Shown in pieces: positions 31,809-33,574 of a DNA stretch of 33,574 nt. This DNA is from DATFEN01 sp035691285. Lineage in GTDB: Bacteria > Acidobacteriota > Vicinamibacteria > Fen-336. Location of the stretch: positions 1 to 33,574 of the forward strand of contig DASSJI010000078.1 in NCBI GenBank assembly GCA_035691285.1, written 5' to 3'. Below the pieces are notes generated by a model. That model worked only from the letters and a program-made list of their open reading frames with translations. It did no database searches and was not told the DNA's origin. The position numbers and the translations under genes were made by a program. How positions within the stretch are numbered: position 1 is the first letter of the stretch; each line of letters starts with the position of its first letter.

Positions 31809-31899
31809 GGATCGACACCGACACCGGCCCTCGAGCCGAGGCCCGACGCGCGCGGCTCACGCGCGTCTACCTCGCGCTTGATGGCCCTGGAGGGTGCTG

Positions 31900-32883
31900 T
31901 TGCTCTCGACGCTGGTGACGGGCAGCGCGGGCTTCATCGGCTATCACATCTGCCAGCGCCTGCTCCGCGACGGCGCGCGCGTGGTGGGCCTCGACAACCT
32001 CAACGACTACTACTCCGTGGCCCTCAAGGAGGCGCGAAACGCCCGGCTGCTCGCCCACCCACGCTACGAGTTCCACCTGCGGGACCTCCAGGACAAGGAT
32101 CTGGTCCGCGGCCTGCTCGTTCGCGAGGGCTTCGACACCGTGTTCCACATGGCGGCACAAGCCGGAGTGCGATACAGCCTGGAGGCCCCCGAGGCCTACC
32201 TCAAGAGCAACATCGATGGGACGTTGAGCCTGCTGGAGGCGGCACGGTTCGCGCCGAACAAGCCTCACCTCTTGATGGCCTCGTCGAGCTCCGTCTACGG
32301 CGCTTCAGATCGCTATCCCTACCGCGAGGACGACCCGGCCGATCGGCCGCTCGCCCTTTACGGCGCCACGAAGCGGGCCAACGAGCTCATGGGCCACGCC
32401 TATGCGCACCTCTTCGGCCTGCGCGTCACCATGCTGCGGTTCTTCACGGTCTACGGCCCTTGGGGACGCCCGGACATGGCCCTGTTCAGGTTTGTCAAGG
32501 CCATTCGCGAGGGCCGCGAGATCGAGCTGTACAACAACGGCGACATGGTGCGCGACTTCACCTACGTCGACGACATCGTGGACGGTGTCCTGGCCCTCGA
32601 CGCGGCCCGCAAGCGCGAGGGCCAGCCCCTCTACGACGTGTTCAATATCGGCGCGTCGCAGCCCCGCCCGCTGCGCGACTTCCTCGAGGCGATCGAGGCC
32701 AGCGTGGGTGAGAAGGCGCGCGTCAAGCCCATGCCCTTCCAGAGCGGGGACGTGTACAAGACCCACGCCGACGTCGGCAAGCTGCGGGCGCTCTGCGGCT
32801 ACGAGCCCCGCACCGGGATTCGCGAGGGCGTGGCGCGCTTCGTGGAATGGTACGTGTCCTTCTACGGCGCCGGGGCGGCCTGA
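31900..32883 (+). CDS. UDP-glucuronate 4-epimerase-like NAD-dependent epimerase
   Basis: This 327-residue short-chain dehydrogenase-type epimerase has VTGSAGFIG (Rossmann), HMAAQAGVRYSLE, SSSSVYG and YGATKRANE (catalytic Tyr and Lys). The segment TVYGPWGRPDMALFRF is characteristic of UDP-glucuronate/UDP-galacturonate epimerases. It would turn UDP-glucuronate from Ugd into UDP-galacturonate for the polysaccharide. TTG 31900 is preferred because GGAGG lies 6 nt upstream; GTG 31894 abuts the Shine-Dalgarno and gives two extra residues. A small GC hairpin follows the stop. Sugar specificity is from family resemblance. Confidence 0.88.
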   Translation: MLSTLVTGSAGFIGYHICQRLLRDGARVVGLDNLNDYYSVALKEARNARLLAHPRYEFHLRDLQDKDLVRGLLVREGFDTVFHMAAQAGVRYSLEAPEAYLKSNIDGTLSLLEAARFAPNKPHLLMASSSSVYGASDRYPYREDDPADRPLALYGATKRANELMGHAYAHLFGLRVTMLRFFTVYGPWGRPDMALFRFVKAIREGREIELYNNGDMVRDFTYVDDIVDGVLALDAARKREGQPLYDVFNIGASQPRPLRDFLEAIEASVGEKARVKPMPFQSGDVYKTHADVGKLRALCGYEPRTGIREGVARFVEWYVSFYGAGAA

Positions 32884-32893
32884 CGCGCTGCGG

Positions 32894-32908
32894 CGCCTCT
32901 CCGAGGCG
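32894..32908. terminator. Weak hairpin between convergent genes
   Basis: CGCCTC (32894-32899) pairs with GAGGCG (32903-32908) across a 3-nt loop, between the convergent epimerase and APS kinase genes. No T run is present. A 14-bp palindrome (32920-32933) lies just beyond. Confidence 0.3.
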
Positions 32909-32936
32909 GCGAGGCTCGAAGCGCGGCCGCGCTCGA

Positions 32937-33545
32937 TCAGACCCCGGCCCTGAGGAGGCCCAGCACCCTGTTGCACGCCTCTTCCACCGATAGGTGGGTG
33001 GTGTCGAGGACCAGATCCGGACGTGCGGGGGCCTCGTAAGGATCGTCGACGCCCGTGAGGTTCTTGAGCTCTCCGCGCCGCGCCCGCGCGTACAGCCCCT
33101 TCGTGTCCCGTCGCTCACACTCGTGGAGCGGCGTCGCCACGTAGATCTCCTTGAAGTTTCGGCACAGCCCGCGGACGAAGTCGCGTGCCTCTGCGTAGGG
33201 CGACACGAAGGATGCGACGACGATCACGCCGTGGCTCTCGAGCCGGCTCGCGAGGTATCCCACTCGCTTGATGTGGGCGTCGCGCTCCGCCCTGGTGAAG
33301 CCGGTCTGGGGGAACACTGCCCGGATCAGGTCACCGTCGAGGTGTTCGACCCTGGCGCCCCGCCCGACGAGCCGCATGTACACGCGCTCGGAGATGGTGC
33401 TCTTTCCCGAGCCCGATAGCCCCGTGAACCATAGCACCGCCGGCTTGAGGCGGCGCTCCTCGGGTTGCGCCCGGCCCTGGGCGCGGCCGCGCGGCGGCGC
33501 CTGCCGGCGATTCCTGCTGCGCTGCGTTCGAGCCTTTCGCGCCAC
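32937..33545 (-). CDS. cysC: Adenylylsulfate (APS) kinase
   Basis: This 202-residue kinase phosphorylates adenosine 5'-phosphosulfate to PAPS. It has the P-loop LWFTGLSGSGKST, HLDGDLIRA, FTRAERDAHIKRVGYLA and VSPYAEARDF, matching the CysC family. GTG 33545 is the start of the visible frame; the first 35 residues are Arg-rich and unconserved, so translation may begin further in. Sulfate assimilation partners (CysD, CysN, CysH) are not visible. Its place among surface-polysaccharide genes suggests PAPS supply for polymer sulfation, as in sulfated capsules, but this is inference. It is convergent with the epimerase. Confidence 0.9.
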   Translation of the reverse strand: MARKARTQRSRNRRQAPPRGRAQGRAQPEERRLKPAVLWFTGLSGSGKSTISERVYMRLVGRGARVEHLDGDLIRAVFPQTGFTRAERDAHIKRVGYLASRLESHGVIVVASFVSPYAEARDFVRGLCRNFKEIYVATPLHECERRDTKGLYARARRGELKNLTGVDDPYEAPARPDLVLDTTHLSVEEACNRVLGLLRAGV

Positions 33546-33574
33546 GCGACGCGCTAGCGGCCGAGCACGAAGCC

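Overview
The window is a chromosomal segment from a high-GC, Gram-negative bacterium, with GC close to 70% throughout. It has GTG and TTG starts, dense gene packing with many 1-4 nt overlaps, an outer-membrane-type polysaccharide exporter, lipoproteins and a Tat-type signal. The gene mix (bufferin-type copper peptide cluster, B12-binding radical SAM protein, MacAB-like exporter, XrtA-type polysaccharide deacetylase) would fit a Myxococcota, Desulfobacterota or Binatota-like lineage. That placement is inference, because no rRNA or taxonomic marker lies in the window.

Layout. 1-437 is the tail of a secreted protein, followed by two stacked hairpin terminators. 550-1039 holds an MntA-type nucleotidyltransferase and a collapsed HepT toxin gene. 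1058-4480 is a GapN-like aldehyde dehydrogenase followed by a fusion of an isochorismatase-like domain lacking its triad and an APH-like kinase, then a CAU tRNA at 4484-4557. 4564-6691 (minus strand) is a complete bufferin-type RiPP cluster: a Cys-rich Tat-signal precursor with a duplicated core, an MNIO (DUF692) enzyme and a DUF2063 partner. Its leader carries a promoter match and a partial match to glycine-riboswitch core motifs. 7017-10252 holds a zinc-ribbon coiled-coil protein and an RNase HI-like protein, a minus-strand PgeF, then a divergent AcpS-like protein overlapping a membrane-anchored GH18-like protein. 10377-14663 (minus) is a MacAB-like exporter with two different permeases. 14737-20602 (minus) has an IPT-domain membrane protein, an unrecognised two-part membrane protein, a lipoprotein, a B12-binding radical SAM protein and a PAP2 phosphatase. 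20730-22154 (minus) is an RmuC homologue that looks catalytically dead and C-terminally short.

From 22349 to the right edge the window enters a cell-surface polysaccharide region. It contains UDP-glucose dehydrogenase, a 1403-residue secreted metallophosphoesterase with eight Ig-like repeats and matching N- and C-terminal domains, a CPA2 cation/proton antiporter, an ISKra4-like transposase remnant, an XrtA-type deacetylase, a Wza-like export protein, a UDP-glucuronate-epimerase-like enzyme and an APS kinase. UDP-glucose dehydrogenase and the epimerase would supply uronic acid sugars, the exporter and deacetylase would act on the polymer, and APS kinase suggests activated sulfate could be available for sulfation. 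The glycosyltransferases, polymerase and any exosortase would lie beyond the window.

Most notable points: the bufferin-type cluster with its unusual leader, the dead-hydrolase/kinase fusion, several homologues that lack key catalytic residues (aldehyde dehydrogenase, AcpS, RmuC), two decayed genes (hepT and an IS transposase), and a recurring TACACT/TAGAAT -10 box lying only 6-9 nt before several GTG or TTG starts, which suggests leaderless mRNAs.
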